A DNA stretch of 64,000 nucleotides from Candidatus Bathyarchaeota archaeon. GTDB taxonomy: Archaea; Thermoproteota; Bathyarchaeia; Bathyarchaeales; Bathycorpusculaceae. The DNA is taken from assembly GCA_026014545.1 (NCBI GenBank), contig JAOZIH010000003.1, positions 91,318 through 155,317 on the forward strand. The letters are read 5' to 3'. The notes below the pieces were generated by a model, which was not told the DNA's origin, did not search any database, and saw only the letters and a list, made by a program, of their open reading frames with translations. Positions 16,609 through 25,945 of the stretch are shown in pieces. The position numbers and the translations under genes were made by a program. Position 1 is the first letter of the stretch; each line of letters begins with the position of its first letter.

Positions 16609-19260
16609 CTATCTTTTTCTGAGCATTAGCACCATTAAGACGCCAACTGCAATGATTGCTATGAAGAGACCTATCGAAACGGGGATGAAGTATTGATCAG
16701 CTATTGACTGTGGCTGAGGCGTGGGCGAAGGTGAAGGCGGTAGCACATCGCTTGCGTAGAAGTATGTTGTGGCTGAAGACCCGTAATAGGAGTTTGATCC
16801 TTTGAAGGAGGCGACAAGCATGAATTTGCCTGGAATTTGCGGTGTCCAGACAAAACTGAATGTGCCGTCAGCGTTAGTTGTGGTGGTTCCAATGTCGTAG
16901 AAGTTGTTGTTGCTGTCAAGGACGCTTAAGGTGACTTCTACACCCTTAACGTTTTCTGGGTATGGTTGCTGCTGATAAAGATGTTCCATGAATTTGCTTT
17001 GGCATTCTTCCGCTACTGCTGGGACACCATTCGGGTAGTTCAGAGCAACTTCTCTTTGTTGTGTGCCGGGGGAAATGTCTATGACGCTGCCTGTTATGGT
17101 TATTGGCGTGGCTGTCGTAACGCCTATGTTTGGCGCTGTGACAGTGGTTTTAGTTGGTCCCTTGCCAAAACAGTATAACCTGTTATCATAGGCGTTTAGC
17201 GAAAATAGCTTGCCGTATGCAACGGCCGTTGACCTAATGTATGTGCCTAGTTCACTCCATATTAGCTCGCCGTTGGATGCATTTATCGCTAGCATTTGTG
17301 CTCCATGGAACAATGGAGGGTTGTATTCGTGGCCAATTGCAAAGTAGGCCACGTCGCTCGTCTGGGCGTCGCAGTTGAAAACCCATAGTGGCCAGATGCC
17401 ATATGGCGTTTCAAGTCCAGGGTCTCCTATTAGTGTAGTCGTGTTTGTATACCATCTTAACTCTCCAGTTTGCGTTTCAAAAGCCCAGATGTCTCCACCG
17501 AGTCCGTACCAATACATTACCCCGTTTGCAACCCATGATTTTAGACTGAACAGATCGTAGGGATTGGGTGTCCCGTCGCCGTAGGGGGTTTTCAGTGTTT
17601 GTTCCCATAGTTTGGTTCCTGTTCGTACGTTGTAAGCGACCACCTTATAGTTTACGTCGTTTGCGATAGCGAGTACTCCTTCTCCAAATGAGCTTGTTGT
17701 TCTAGTGAACGGTAGTAGTGCGGCGCACTCAGGATAAGTCAAGTTTTGCACCCATAACACATCGCCAGTATTCACATCCATGCTTGCTACCACGAGCCAG
17801 CCAGGCACTTCTCCTCCCACTCCTTGACCGTGAACGTAGCCTCCGCTCATGACGACGGCGTCGCCAGTTATCGCATTTATAGCCAATGCTGGGCTGATAG
17901 GTTTACCAGAAATCTCTGAAGGCACTGGTTTTGCCCACATTACGCCAAGACCGAAGTCTATCACAGAGTTTACTGATGGGCCCCAGCCCCACGCGTTTCC
18001 AAGTGCTTGCGACATATTGAAAGCGCATAGGACAGGCGTAGTAATGTTTACTACACCCTTCAGCGGTGGACTGCCAAAGGATGGAGCAGGACCATATGTT
18101 GACATAGTACCGCGTGTTGAGTTAATGTAATAGCCTATCAAGTGACCATGTTCATCTGCTCTAAGCGTCAATGAAGTGCCATTAACAACGCTGAGGACAT
18201 ATTTCCCAGTGAAGGCTGAATACATGTTATACTGCGTTCCAACGTTGGCAACTGTTCTGCCGCCAGTTTCCCATGCAGAAAGAGCGCCTACTGTCCAAAT
18301 ATATGGGCCGATAACGCCGTACATGTTAACAGTTTTCCATTCAGCGGTCATACCGCACCGAAGAACAGAAGTAGTGTTTATCACAAACAGTGTTTCGCCA
18401 GTGTATATGTCCACCGCGACGATGCCATTTGAGTAGCCCGTGGTCTCAGGGTACCATGTCGAGTATAATATGCCGTTTATTATTACTGGCGCATATTGCG
18501 GCCAATACTGCCTGGTAGACCAGTAATGACCTGACTCTTGATTTCCTGGTATTGGGCCGCCAACTACACCACCTGGGCACCAGGGTTTGGTCCACAGCAC
18601 ATGACCAGAATAGACTGATTCCGTGTAGGGGTTGTAGACGCTACTGACAGCGTATATTCCTGTTTGCGCGAAGGTGACGCCGGCTAGTCCAAGCCATGGT
18701 CCAGTTATTTTGTACCAGTTTTCTACGTTCTGCGCTGAAACAGGCGTTTCCCAATACTTTGTTGGGAGTGGCGTTTTTGGGTATGCATACTCATACACAG
18801 GTTCTTCTTGCACTGTTAGCTCTACCCAGTCAGTTTCGCTCGGTTGATTCACGAGGCCGCCAAAGGGGTTGGAGGCGCTGCGGGGGCTTAGTGTTTGCCC
18901 CAGGTAGACGAATCGGAATTTGTAAACGCCTGCTTTTGTTGGAGTAAACGTGGTAAAGGTTCCGCCTGTTGTGTCACCTGTGAAGTTTCCCATGTATACA
19001 ATGGTTCCGTCAGGATCCGTGCGGTAAAGCGTCATGTTCGTGGGGCGTTCATTTGTTTCCATTGGTGTTGCAAGGAAGAAGTTAATTGTTGCTGTTTGAC
19101 CGACGCCTATGGGATTTGGTGCAACATTAATAAATGCATATGTAGGTATCGGGGTTCCTACCGGAGGATAGACCTGACTTAGCGCGATTGGCAGTGTCAA
19201 TGTGAGTATCAATAGAACTGCAAGAACTATGCAAAAAACATTACCTTTAGCGATCTGCAT
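16609..19260 (-). CDS. Secreted PQQ-type beta-propeller protein with C-terminal membrane anchor (paralogue 1)
   Basis: 883 residues. N-terminal signal peptide (to about residue 28, ending LPIALSQ), an Ig-like domain (VGQTATINFFLATPM), then repeats with a W/Y-containing strand and GELIW/GDVLW-type ends (IYTGETLFVINTT, VNTGDVLWVQNLT, VRTGTKLWEQTL, ASNGELIWSELG) typical of PQQ-like eight-bladed propellers. A second Ig-like domain (KGVEVTLSVLDSNNNFYD) precedes a transmembrane helix ending LMLRKR. Such proteins lie on the cell surface; enzymatic activity is not implied because quinone-binding residues cannot be confirmed. Two paralogues are at 19651-22245 and 39827-42379. Confidence 0.88.
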   Translation of the reverse strand: MQIAKGNVFCIVLAVLLILTLTLPIALSQVYPPVGTPIPTYAFINVAPNPIGVGQTATINFFLATPMETNERPTNMTLYRTDPDGTIVYMGNFTGDTTGGTFTTFTPTKAGVYKFRFVYLGQTLSPRSASNPFGGLVNQPSETDWVELTVQEEPVYEYAYPKTPLPTKYWETPVSAQNVENWYKITGPWLGLAGVTFAQTGIYAVSSVYNPYTESVYSGHVLWTKPWCPGGVVGGPIPGNQESGHYWSTRQYWPQYAPVIINGILYSTWYPETTGYSNGIVAVDIYTGETLFVINTTSVLRCGMTAEWKTVNMYGVIGPYIWTVGALSAWETGGRTVANVGTQYNMYSAFTGKYVLSVVNGTSLTLRADEHGHLIGYYINSTRGTMSTYGPAPSFGSPPLKGVVNITTPVLCAFNMSQALGNAWGWGPSVNSVIDFGLGVMWAKPVPSEISGKPISPALAINAITGDAVVMSGGYVHGQGVGGEVPGWLVVASMDVNTGDVLWVQNLTYPECAALLPFTRTTSSFGEGVLAIANDVNYKVVAYNVRTGTKLWEQTLKTPYGDGTPNPYDLFSLKSWVANGVMYWYGLGGDIWAFETQTGELRWYTNTTTLIGDPGLETPYGIWPLWVFNCDAQTSDVAYFAIGHEYNPPLFHGAQMLAINASNGELIWSELGTYIRSTAVAYGKLFSLNAYDNRLYCFGKGPTKTTVTAPNIGVTTATPITITGSVIDISPGTQQREVALNYPNGVPAVAEECQSKFMEHLYQQQPYPENVKGVEVTLSVLDSNNNFYDIGTTTTNADGTFSFVWTPQIPGKFMLVASFKGSNSYYGSSATTYFYASDVLPPSPSPTPQPQSIADQYFIPVSIGLFIAIIAVGVLMVLMLRKR

Positions 19261-19324
19261 TCTTCTCTTTCTCCCTTAATTTTAAGACACATTACGTGTC
19301 TGATGAGATATCCTTTTAATTGTG

Positions 19325-19334
19325 TATATAAAAT
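19325..19334 (-). promoter_or_regulatory. TATA box for propeller gene 1
   Basis: On the minus strand an AT-rich TTTTATATA element lies about 65 bases upstream of the start codon at 19260. The leader carries GGGAGAAAG just before the ATG. Position and sequence fit an archaeal promoter with a short leader. Confidence 0.5.
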
Positions 19335-19491
19335 TTGGGTAAACTTTTTAGAGCGCAATAGAAGCCACATTTGAAGCGCTAAGCGCATTCAGTAAAAAGC
19401 CCGCAATGGTGTTAATGAAACCGCCGGTTTCTCCTAAATACGCACGGTATGCCGTATTTTTCATAAAGTAACGAGGTTCTGTGGTTCTAAG

Positions 19492-19585
19492 GTTTGCTGG
19501 GGCTTTGGGTGCCAAACTAAGGAGAAGAAAAGAATGGCACTTTGCTGCTGCAGATAAGCAAATATCCCAAAGCCCACTCAGCCCA
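19492..19585 (-). repeat. Palindrome-bounded conserved downstream element, copy B
   Basis: Starts about 65 bases beyond the stop codon of the propeller gene at 19651-22245. Read in gene direction, bases 19585-19543 are identical over 43 bases to 42446-42488, which lies about 65 bases after the third propeller gene. The similarity resumes and ends with CCCAAAGCCCCAGCAAAC. The ends form an inverted repeat: GGGCTTTGGGA (19575-19565) against ACCCAAAGCCC (19510-19500), 10 of 11 pairing. It could be a folded 3' untranslated region, a terminator or a small mobile repeat. The rest of the 390-base gap holds two small hairpins near 19417-19431 and 19438-19461. Confidence 0.75.
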
Positions 19586-19650
19586 ATGTTTTACATTACT
19601 TAAATTCGTGAAAAAAGAGGGAGATTTAGTCTTGTCCTGCTCTAGCATAG

Positions 19651-22245
19651 CTATCGCTTCCTTAGTATTAGTATGCCGACTATGGCGATTGCGGCGATTA
19701 TGGCGATTGTAGAGACGGCGAAGTAGGTTTCGACCGGCGCCTGAGGCGCAGGTGTAGCCTCTGTAGTGGCAACGGGCGCCTCTTCTACGTACACAGCAGT
19801 TTCAGCAGATGAGCCGTAGTAGGATTCTGATCCTGCGAAGCGGGCTATGATGGTGTATTCTCCTGGTACTGGTGGTTTGAATGTTGCTTTGTAGAAGCCG
19901 TTGGAGTCGCTGGTTGTTCTGGCTACTTCGTAGTAGTTGTTGTTGGGATCGTGTACTTCGATGATGACTTCTACGCCTTTCACGTCGGTTGGCTTGGGCT
20001 TCTGCATGTAGACGTATTCCATCCAAGCGCTCATGCTTTCGTCGCTGACGGCGGGTACGCCATTCGGGAACCGTGCAGCTTGCTCTTTTTGTTTTGTGCC
20101 GGCGGCTATGTCGGTGACTGTGCCTTCTACGAGGATTTTGTTGCCGTGGACCGTGACTTTCGGGGACGCTGTGACTGTGGTGGCGCTTGGTCCCTTACCG
20201 ATGCAGTATATCTGCATATCATAGCAGTTGAGGTATACGAAGAACCCGTCCGCAACGACATCGCAGGATCCAACGTACATGCCTGAACCCCAGCCTAGCA
20301 TAGTCCATATTTCCTCGCCAGTTGTAGCGTTAATGCAGCGGTACTTCGCGCCCTTATAGTATGGCGAGTCAGGAGAATGTTCAGTGGTGCCCACGTAAAC
20401 TTTACCATCAGCAATAACGTCTACAAAGATTGGGTAGTGACCCCATGGTGTTTCAAGACCTGAGAAAGTGCTGTTGCCTTCTCCGCCATTACCATAAGTC
20501 CACAATAAGGTTCCGTTTGACATGTCATAGCAGTAGAGTATTCCGCCGAAGCCCGACACGTAAAGCTTGCCATAAGCAGCTAGGGACACTGACCGTAGTG
20601 TATCATATGGGTTCACAGGATCCGTATTAGTCCACAATAGGCTTCCGTCGGCGAGGCTGTAGCCATAATGAGCTAAAGTTTCCTTATCTTCCATGACGAA
20701 TACGCCAAGCTCTGGATCCCATGCGGTTATTTCGCGGGTAACGTTGTTTGGTGCCGCCGGATAGTGTTTGGTCCACAGTATTTGCCCTCTTGATTCTGGC
20801 TTTAGACTTATTGCGGTAACGTTTGCTCCTTGGTCGCTTATGGCTCCTGCACCATAAACACCTACATGCGCTCCGAAACTGCCTTGAATGAGCAGCATTA
20901 TGTTGTCAAGGCTGGCTTCTCTCCAAGCGCTCCATGTTCCAGGACCCAACCCTGATAGCGATATATTCCAGTCGTAAAATCGATCTTGGCTTGCATCTAT
21001 AGTTCCCGGATACCAATTGGCCGCGCCTATCTGTCCTGCTGTTTCAAAGGTTATGTAGGAAGAATTCCACTGCAGTAGGCGGTACTGTGGGTTTGAAGCT
21101 GTGCCTACATTTTTAAGAACATAGCGGATTATCTCGCCTTTTGGACCGACAACCGCTGTGCCAGAAGGGACGCCTGTTATGTTCGTGTTTGTGGGTTTTC
21201 CTGTGGCTGGGTCATACGCATTTTTAAAGTTGCTTGTGAATAGCAAGCCGATTGGAAGAATTCCATGCTGATTACCATCGTCATAACAGTAGTAATAGCC
21301 GAATGCGGGGTCGTCCAGTCCAGTCCCAGAGGCGCCTATTTGTGCATTGTACCATATTTCTTCTCCAGTACGTAGGTCGACGCATATCCATCCTCCGCCT
21401 CCGCCTGAGTTGCCATATGGGAGCTCGTAGAAGAGCCTTCCATACATAACCAGCGCGTTGCTGAACCTAGTATTGTATGAGCCTCCCATGTAGAATGTGT
21501 TGCCCTCGCGACCGACATTGCTTCCTCCAACGACACCGCCGTCCTGAATTGGCCTAGTCCACATTATGTGTGGACTGTTAGGTGCGGTGCCGTCTGGCTG
21601 GAACCTAGCATAACCTGCGCCGCCAGTGCTGCTTTCACCAGTGCGAATGTATGGTGGACCTAGCCAGTTTGATGCGATAGTGTACCAGTATGAGTTTTGT
21701 CCTTCTATGGGGCGTGTCCAGTATTCTGTTGGAAGCGGGTAGCTAGTTGTGGGTTCAGGTAAAGGGTCTTCTTGAACAGTAAATGTCGCTGTCGCGCTAG
21801 CAGGTGTGAAAAAGTCTCCTTTGTAGTCTCCTGTCCAAGTGTATGTTTGTCCAGGATACTCAAATAAAAGCTTGTACTCGCCTATCTGATTGGGAGTGTA
21901 GGTAAAGTACTGGAAACTTGTCGTGTCCCAAACAACGTCCCATTCGTGTACTTCTTTGCTTCCGTCAGGTTTTGTTATAGTTAGCTTGTAATCATGTCGT
22001 CTGATGTCATTAGTAACGAGTGCGTTAGGTAAGGGCGTGTCAACCCACATTACGATGGCTACGCGTTGGCCAAGTCCCACGGGGTTAGGTGCTGGAACGA
22101 CGTAGGCATAGGAAATAATTGTCCAAGCTGGATCATGTGCGTTTGCAGTGGGTATCGCAACAAGTACAAAGACCATAGCTGAGATCAGAAATAACGCAAT
22201 CAAATTAGCCTTCGTCTTGTTTCTTGTATTTCCCATTTTCTTCAT
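19651..22245 (-). CDS. Secreted PQQ-type beta-propeller protein with C-terminal membrane anchor (paralogue 2)
   Basis: 864 residues with the same plan as the gene at 39827: signal peptide (FVLVAIPTANA), Ig-like domain (NPVGLGQRVAIVMWVDTPLPN), the linker SYPLPTEYWTRPIEGQNSYW, propeller strands such as DLRTGEEIWYNAQ, LADGSLLWTNTD and ATTGEEIWTMLG, a second Ig-like domain and a C-terminal helix ending ILRKR. The C-terminal 150 residues are nearly identical to paralogue 3, and the downstream element is also shared, pointing to a fairly recent duplication. Start: ATG 22245 is only one base from a GGAG; the internal ATG at 22236 is better spaced (10 bases). A TATA-like CTTATAAAG lies at about 22265-22273. 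Confidence 0.88.
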   Translation of the reverse strand: MKKMGNTRNKTKANLIALFLISAMVFVLVAIPTANAHDPAWTIISYAYVVPAPNPVGLGQRVAIVMWVDTPLPNALVTNDIRRHDYKLTITKPDGSKEVHEWDVVWDTTSFQYFTYTPNQIGEYKLLFEYPGQTYTWTGDYKGDFFTPASATATFTVQEDPLPEPTTSYPLPTEYWTRPIEGQNSYWYTIASNWLGPPYIRTGESSTGGAGYARFQPDGTAPNSPHIMWTRPIQDGGVVGGSNVGREGNTFYMGGSYNTRFSNALVMYGRLFYELPYGNSGGGGGWICVDLRTGEEIWYNAQIGASGTGLDDPAFGYYYCYDDGNQHGILPIGLLFTSNFKNAYDPATGKPTNTNITGVPSGTAVVGPKGEIIRYVLKNVGTASNPQYRLLQWNSSYITFETAGQIGAANWYPGTIDASQDRFYDWNISLSGLGPGTWSAWREASLDNIMLLIQGSFGAHVGVYGAGAISDQGANVTAISLKPESRGQILWTKHYPAAPNNVTREITAWDPELGVFVMEDKETLAHYGYSLADGSLLWTNTDPVNPYDTLRSVSLAAYGKLYVSGFGGILYCYDMSNGTLLWTYGNGGEGNSTFSGLETPWGHYPIFVDVIADGKVYVGTTEHSPDSPYYKGAKYRCINATTGEEIWTMLGWGSGMYVGSCDVVADGFFVYLNCYDMQIYCIGKGPSATTVTASPKVTVHGNKILVEGTVTDIAAGTKQKEQAARFPNGVPAVSDESMSAWMEYVYMQKPKPTDVKGVEVIIEVHDPNNNYYEVARTTSDSNGFYKATFKPPVPGEYTIIARFAGSESYYGSSAETAVYVEEAPVATTEATPAPQAPVETYFAVSTIAIIAAIAIVGILILRKR

Positions 22246-22386
22246 TCTCCTTTAAGTATATGCCTTTATAAGGCAGTTTCTTTATGATTGGCTAGTGCTA
22301 ATAAGTAAAACTCACCTATTGTGTGTGCAAATTATTAGAGAACTTGGGAAAAATGTTAAAAACCGCACAATGGGTATGTTAGCATT

Positions 22387-23097
22387 ATGTACGATGAAAT
22401 ACGGATTGTATATGAAATTATTTCAGCTATTTTATGCTTTATCCTCGTAAAATTCATGATTAAGCCTTATGCGGTAACTGGGGAGAGCAGGTATCTTGGT
22501 TTACCTTTAGGATTTGGTTTTCTTGGAGCGACATACGCTTTTTCTGCCTTTTTGTACTTCCAACCTTATTTTTTCGGTCGCCAATCACTATATCTTCAGC
22601 TTGTTGTAAGAGCGTTCGCATTTATGTTTCTGACAATGACTTATTACTTTTCAAGGAAAAAAGCAAAGGATTCTAGATTTCTCTGGAATATAACTATAAC
22701 AGTATTGCTTGTTGGGCTTATAATAACTCTGTTGCTGTTGCTTAGCATTCCTGCTGATGTCCTTCCCAGTTACCAACTTATGAGTATTTTTATCCGCGTT
22801 TTTAATCTAATTTGCATAATATACCTTTGTGCTCACACGCTTAGAAGCCATATAGAAGCTCCTGATCCCGAAACTATATGGATTCCCTTGGCTTACATTC
22901 TTCTCGGAGTAAGCCAGTATTCTCTATTAATCTGGATCGTCGATAGTAGCCTCTTTGCATTTTTTGCGGCATTAGCAATTCGTTGGGCTAGTCTAGCCAT
23001 TTTCCTGTTCGTTTCATACAGAACCTTTTACTGCATAGAAAAGAGGCGGTCAAATGAAGCAAATTGCACGGAGAGACCGATTGAAAATTTACGGTGA
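22387..23097 (+). CDS. Seven-helix integral membrane protein, possible sensor
   Basis: 236 residues with about seven hydrophobic segments spread along the whole chain and a short charged C-terminus. The even spacing recalls archaeal 7TM sensor domains, but there is no kinase or other output domain. The last 44 bases overlap the following winged-helix gene, so the two are translationally coupled and may act as membrane sensor plus DNA-binding partner (inference). I recognise no named family. Confidence 0.75.
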   Translation: MYDEIRIVYEIISAILCFILVKFMIKPYAVTGESRYLGLPLGFGFLGATYAFSAFLYFQPYFFGRQSLYLQLVVRAFAFMFLTMTYYFSRKKAKDSRFLWNITITVLLVGLIITLLLLLSIPADVLPSYQLMSIFIRVFNLICIIYLCAHTLRSHIEAPDPETIWIPLAYILLGVSQYSLLIWIVDSSLFAFFAALAIRWASLAIFLFVSYRTFYCIEKRRSNEANCTERPIENLR

Positions 23098-23332
23098 CCT
23101 TTTATCAATACTTTACGCTGAAAATAAAGAAGGAAAGATAGTTTTAACGCGTATTCAAGTGCAAATGAGGGTTCCCTTTGATAGGTTAAAAACTTACATC
23201 TCAGAGCTTATTGACTTAGGTTTGATTCAAGATGAGACGTCGCTTAAGTTAACAGAAAAAGGTAAGCAGTACCTTGCTGAGTACAAGAAAGTTCTTGATT
23301 TCATGAAACGAATGGGTATCACATACAAATAG
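23054..23332 (+). CDS. Winged-helix DNA-binding protein
   Basis: 92 residues with the typical archaeal winged-helix pattern: IYGDLLSILYAENKEGKIVLTRIQ, then MRVPFDRLKTYISELIDLGLI (recognition helix) and LKLTEKGKQYLAEYKKVLDF (wing and final helix). Such proteins are local transcription regulators. It overlaps the end of the membrane-protein gene by 44 bases, implying joint expression. The start ATG 23054 gives MKQIARRDRLKIY, normal for the family. Confidence 0.82.
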   Translation: MKQIARRDRLKIYGDLLSILYAENKEGKIVLTRIQVQMRVPFDRLKTYISELIDLGLIQDETSLKLTEKGKQYLAEYKKVLDFMKRMGITYK

Positions 23333-23513
23333 CAAACCGCGAATATTCTTGATAACGCCTTTAACAGTTGCTGTCATTTGAATAAATGACATAAAATTTG
23401 AAGAGTGCTTGGTAAACTTGGAAAATGGAAAGGTTATGCGGGAAATTCCGTTTCGTATTCAAGCTTTTTGTCGGTCTTTCACATTGCAAATGCAAGCCGC
23501 TTAACATCAAAAA

Positions 23514-24806
23514 TTAGAAAATATTCAGTAACTTTAGAGCAGCAACAATTGCGGCGACTAATGGCAATAAAAAGAGTAGCTTTCGCTTTCCCATAAAAGA
23601 TTCGCTCTGGATTTCGCCTTCTTGCACTTCGTATTCTTTAACTTCTTTTGTTTTGCTGTCAATTTGCACTCTGGCTGTTCCTCTCGGCAACTTTAGCTCT
23701 ACAATTTCATTTTCGCCTTCCACGTAGACTTTTGTTGGGAACTGCCCCTCGGTATAGCCTAGGCGCTTCATGAAGTCAACTGCCGCTCGTGCTGCGCCTT
23801 CAACAGTAGACTGTGGCTCATCGTTTGCTTCATATGGCTCAGGCTGTGGAGTGCTTTCACCTCCGACCCGCATAACGGTTGCGCTTTGACTTTTACCCTG
23901 ATTATCAAATGCAGGTACTACGACATATGCGTCATCAAGCGGTTGTTGTTTTGGCTCTTCACGAAAAAACTGCGCAATTTCCTGTGGATTTTCACGAGAA
24001 ACTTCCATGGTTGTGTCGATTTGCTTTTTCCTTTTTTTGCTAGAAACCTCTATTTCTTCGTCGCCTAAGTTCTTGAATACTTTCGCCTCGAATTTCCCTA
24101 AGAGCACTTCTCCGCTTACACTATTTATTAATGCCGTAACCGTTTGCCCGTTCTTAACATTTTGAAAAGTTAGCTCGTAAATTGGATAATAAACTATCAT
24201 TCTATCGGTAATCTCAAAATTTTCTCTGATTATCTCTGCGGCATTGCACGGTCTTTTGGCAACGCGAGAACGAAGCAGTGCAATTTCTTCTTCTATGGAA
24301 AATTTGGGCTTCCTTAAATCATACTCAACCTTTAACTGGGCTTCCAATGCGCTTTCAAATGGTGCAAAAACCAATTTTTCCGTAGGAACCTCGCGTAATG
24401 TTCTATCCAGAACCAAATAAGTCTCATTTTCGTAATGCGCATGCTCTTCACCGGCAAGCTTGACTACACTTGTGCCTGGCGCTACAGGTTCAGGTATTAA
24501 CTTTTTTCCGTCAATGAAAATTTCCTGTATTTTATCTTCAACCTTAAGTGCAAAATTATGTTTTTTGCAATAGTCAACAGAATACTTGCCGCCAATAACA
24601 ATGTATGGTTCATAATACTTGTTGAATGCGACAAGCAGTATATCTTCGGATTTCGGCTTTGAGAACCTGTTATTATCGAAAAAACTTGTCTTACTTTTTT
24701 CACCTTGTAACCGCACTTTATTTGGGTCCAGCCGAGGTTTTAGAATAATCTCTCTTGTATCAGCTATTTTCTGCGGCAAGACCTCTGGTTCCGCCATAAA
24801 TTTCAC
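23514..24806 (-). CDS. Tail-anchored protein of unknown function
   Basis: 430 residues: a long soluble alpha/beta region (1-260), a low-complexity Pro/Gln/Glu linker (about 270-330), then a compact domain (VDFMKRLGYTEGQFPTKVYVEG to VQIDSKTKEVKEYEVQ) and a C-terminal transmembrane helix. The compact domain plus helix recurs as almost the whole of the 125-residue protein at 49403-49780. The topology implies a cytoplasmic protein tethered to the membrane. Start ATG 24806 or 24797 (MAEPEV). No function can be named. Confidence 0.75.
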   Translation of the reverse strand: MKFMAEPEVLPQKIADTREIILKPRLDPNKVRLQGEKSKTSFFDNNRFSKPKSEDILLVAFNKYYEPYIVIGGKYSVDYCKKHNFALKVEDKIQEIFIDGKKLIPEPVAPGTSVVKLAGEEHAHYENETYLVLDRTLREVPTEKLVFAPFESALEAQLKVEYDLRKPKFSIEEEIALLRSRVAKRPCNAAEIIRENFEITDRMIVYYPIYELTFQNVKNGQTVTALINSVSGEVLLGKFEAKVFKNLGDEEIEVSSKKRKKQIDTTMEVSRENPQEIAQFFREEPKQQPLDDAYVVVPAFDNQGKSQSATVMRVGGESTPQPEPYEANDEPQSTVEGAARAAVDFMKRLGYTEGQFPTKVYVEGENEIVELKLPRGTARVQIDSKTKEVKEYEVQEGEIQSESFMGKRKLLFLLPLVAAIVAALKLLNIF

Positions 24807-25005
24807 TCGCGTTTTTCTCTATTTTTCGGGAGCTTAAATAGCTCTTATGAATTAGAACTCCACATTAGGATTCAAAAACCATAGTTTACTGCTTTCTATC
24901 CTGCGCTTTCGCTTGTATGCGTTTTGTAGTTACTAGAAAAGAAAGGAACAGCGAAAAAATTCTTTACTTATTGAACCCTGATGGCTACTTTTTTAGTTTT
25001 CTGCT

Positions 25006-25314
25006 TTACGTCTCTAAAGGGCGTTTCTGCTCCTCGGCGCTTCTTGATTTGACGCCTGGGCCATGCGGGAATGTGGGTACCGTGTATACTTCAGTGACAC
25101 CGTTGAGGTTTTTAATCTTTTTTTGGACGAACTCTAAGACTTGGCTACTGTTTTCAGCGTTGATCCACATGCCGACATCCCAAGAACCGAAGATATTCAT
25201 GCTGTAGCAGAGATCTACGCCGGAAACAGGTTTCTCTTCCAGCTTTCTTATGTCGCCTAGTGTGTCTACTATTTTGCCGGGGTTTAGCTTCATTAGGACT
25301 AAATACTCGGGCAT
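25006..25314 (-). CDS. Stand-alone Lrp/AsnC-type effector-binding (RAM) domain protein
   Basis: 102 residues without a DNA-binding helix-turn-helix. The pattern EYLVLMKLNPGKIVDTLGDIRKL, then GVDLCYSMNIFGSWDVGMWINAEN and VLEFVQKKIKNLNGVTEVYTVPTF matches the beta-alpha-beta ferredoxin-like RAM domain that binds amino acids and assembles Lrp regulators. Stand-alone versions occur widely in archaea and may modulate full-length Lrp proteins. It starts with ATG preceded by GGAGGA. Confidence 0.8.
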   Translation of the reverse strand: MPEYLVLMKLNPGKIVDTLGDIRKLEEKPVSGVDLCYSMNIFGSWDVGMWINAENSSQVLEFVQKKIKNLNGVTEVYTVPTFPHGPGVKSRSAEEQKRPLET

Positions 25315-25431
25315 CCTTTTTTCCTCCAGTTTCTTTTTTGATTATTTGATACATGACGTTTACTTAAATATTGCGATTTACGAATCATGATTTGGGGTGC
25401 ATCTGAAAAACAAACCCCCCAAAAAAGAAAA

Positions 25432-25770
25432 CTAACAATTATCCCCAGCGATACGCAAGAAACCCGGCTGCGAATAATCAAACACCCACATCTGAGACCG
25501 CCAAATCTCCCTAAAACAATCCCTATGATAATAAGCCTTAATTCGCCCAAGAGAACTCTTAAGCGCAACCTCCTGGCCAGGCTCAATAAGTTTACCACAC
25601 TCGCTGCATACTAAACTTTCGCGGCTTCCCGACTGCAACTTCAATGCTTCACATTTCTTCCTTAACTCAGAAACCTGCCCTTTCAAAAATTGAAGCCTAG
25701 CCAAAATAGACTCAACTTTTTCTTTTCGCTTAACTTTACTACCATGACCCCTGACTTCAATCGCTTGCAT
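25432..25770 (-). CDS. Coiled-coil zinc-ribbon protein
   Basis: 112 residues: a basic N-terminus, a predicted coiled coil (KVESILARLQFLKGQVSELRKK), then a zinc site with CSECGK, and YYHRDC about 28 residues later (Cys2-His-Cys possible). The tail (SQMWVFDYSQPGFLRI) is aromatic. The helix-plus-zinc plan suggests a nucleic-acid or protein adaptor, but I recognise no family. Confidence 0.6.
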   Translation of the reverse strand: MQAIEVRGHGSKVKRKEKVESILARLQFLKGQVSELRKKCEALKLQSGSRESLVCSECGKLIEPGQEVALKSSLGRIKAYYHRDCFREIWRSQMWVFDYSQPGFLRIAGDNC

Positions 25771-25945
25771 TTCTCAAACCTTTCTTTACCTTCAGTTAAT
25801 CAAGAACAACTCTAAGTATGAATACATAATACTTTATTTCGACAATAGTAATATTTCAAAACCCATGTTAACTAATCAACATGCTCCAATACACAATTTA
25901 AAGCAAAATCATGAAAATACAAAAAAAGAAAGAGGACAGCTATTT

